Shown here one piece after another: positions 63,175 to 64,000 of a stretch of 64,000 nucleotides of DNA (positions are counted from its first letter, which is position 1; each line of letters opens with the position of its first letter). The position numbers were made by a program, and so were the translations under genes. A model generated the notes under the pieces. That model saw nothing but the letters and a program-made list of their open reading frames with translations. It did no database searches and was not told the DNA's origin. The DNA comes from Dipetalonema caudispina (taxonomy: Eukaryota > Nematoda > Chromadorea > Rhabditida > Onchocercidae), in contig JABVXV010000014.1 of assembly GCA_013365325.1 (NCBI GenBank), forward strand, positions 62,001 to 126,000, read 5' to 3'.

Positions 63175-64000
63175 CAACCATTTCAAATTTTAGAAATGAT
63201 GAAAAAGGACAGACTTGCTCCTCCTTTAGAACTGGTATCAGTCAGGAATATTAGGATTCTGATTACATCCCTGAGGGGCTAATAATATTTATCATACTGT
63301 TCAATTATTACTACTACTACTATTACTATTGCTATTTCTAATATCGGTACTGATATTATTGATCATAATAAGTATTACTTTTATCAGTTGCTTTTATGAC
63401 TAAAATTTTCCCTATTTTCATGAAGAAAAAAGAGCATTAGCTGATGGAAACAAAATATTTAAGAACAATTTAAAGATTCATAATTACTTTCCTGTTGAAT
63501 GAAAGCAATTTCGACGATACTTGTTAATACTAGCAGAAAATAACAATTCATCTACTCAACATTTTTCGTTTCTGATGCACCGAGCATTATTTTGGCCATC
63601 TGCTATAAAATTTTCTGACGTGATATTAATAAAAATATTAGTATTCTATTTCAAGCCAGTATTACTTTTATCATCATCACTATCGTTATCCCCATTATTA
63701 TCATCTGTTGTTTTTTATCATCATTGTTACATATTGTCTTGAAAATGTCGCATACCTCAGAGCAACATATTCTAGTAACTATTTACATTCTTACCACGAA
63801 TGCATTCATCTTATTCGCAAATGAAATCGTCGGGGAACCATTTATCAGGTTTGTAACAATCATTTTCTTTTATGTTTGAAGAAAGAATTAAGGATGATAA
63901 CAATTATCACTACTAGATGTATCTTTTACATGTTACCACATTTAAACGCATTACTATGATACATATGATAAGATCATTAATTTAGTTTGTTTCTAACTTG

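Larger units (their letters stand above)
60006..64000. other. no confident gene; hairpin and simple repeats
   Basis: About 4 kb upstream of the ion channel gene. It holds the long perfect hairpin (60870-60963), a TGTGTATG-type repeat (about 61431-61471), (TTG)n at about 61584-61608, a CTG/TTG trinucleotide array at about 63140-63174 and A/T runs. One possible coding exon is listed separately. Confidence 0.55.

Overview
The window reads as nuclear DNA of a nematode, most likely a spirurid/filarial worm. The sequence is very AT-rich, and intergenic and intronic DNA is full of long A or T runs and simple repeats. Genes are broken into many short exons with TTTTCAG-type acceptors. Several start codons lie only 3-20 bases behind a splice acceptor, as expected for spliced-leader trans-splicing. 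Two genes (an XMAP215/ZYG-9-type protein and a heparan sulfate 3-O-sulfotransferase) match animal families closely. I saw no bacterial genes, rRNA, convincing tRNA, CRISPR array or intact transposon.

Layout. 1-4.7 kb: no gene seen. 4.7-6.2 kb (+): secreted, probably GPI-anchored Ly-6/uPAR-like protein. 7.65-9.9 kb (-): heparan sulfate 3-O-sulfotransferase. 9.9-19.2 kb: long gene-poor stretch. 19.2-24.5 kb (+): two-TOG XMAP215-family protein ending in an EB-binding SxIP motif. 25.7-27.8 kb (+): unrecognised secreted protein. 28.5-34.2 kb (-): SLC39/ZIP-type transporter whose metal-site residues are largely replaced. 34.8-43.5 kb (-): a 26-exon gene for an unrecognised alpha-helical protein of about 1,154 residues. 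47.3-48.9 kb (-): secreted Lys/Glu-rich low-complexity protein. 54.3-60.0 kb (-): divergent Cys-loop ligand-gated ion channel with an unusually long N-terminal extension. 60-64 kb: no confident gene, but a perfect 45-bp-arm hairpin at 60.87-60.96 kb.

Exon boundaries were derived by hand from splice sites and reading-frame continuity. Every gene model closes in frame across all introns except one junction in the ion channel gene. Two junctions are ambiguous: one in the 1,154-residue gene and one in the XMAP215-type gene. The genes do not form an obvious pathway. Five of the eight products are secreted or membrane proteins exposed at the cell surface or in the secretory route, one is a Golgi enzyme, one is a microtubule regulator and one is unassigned.
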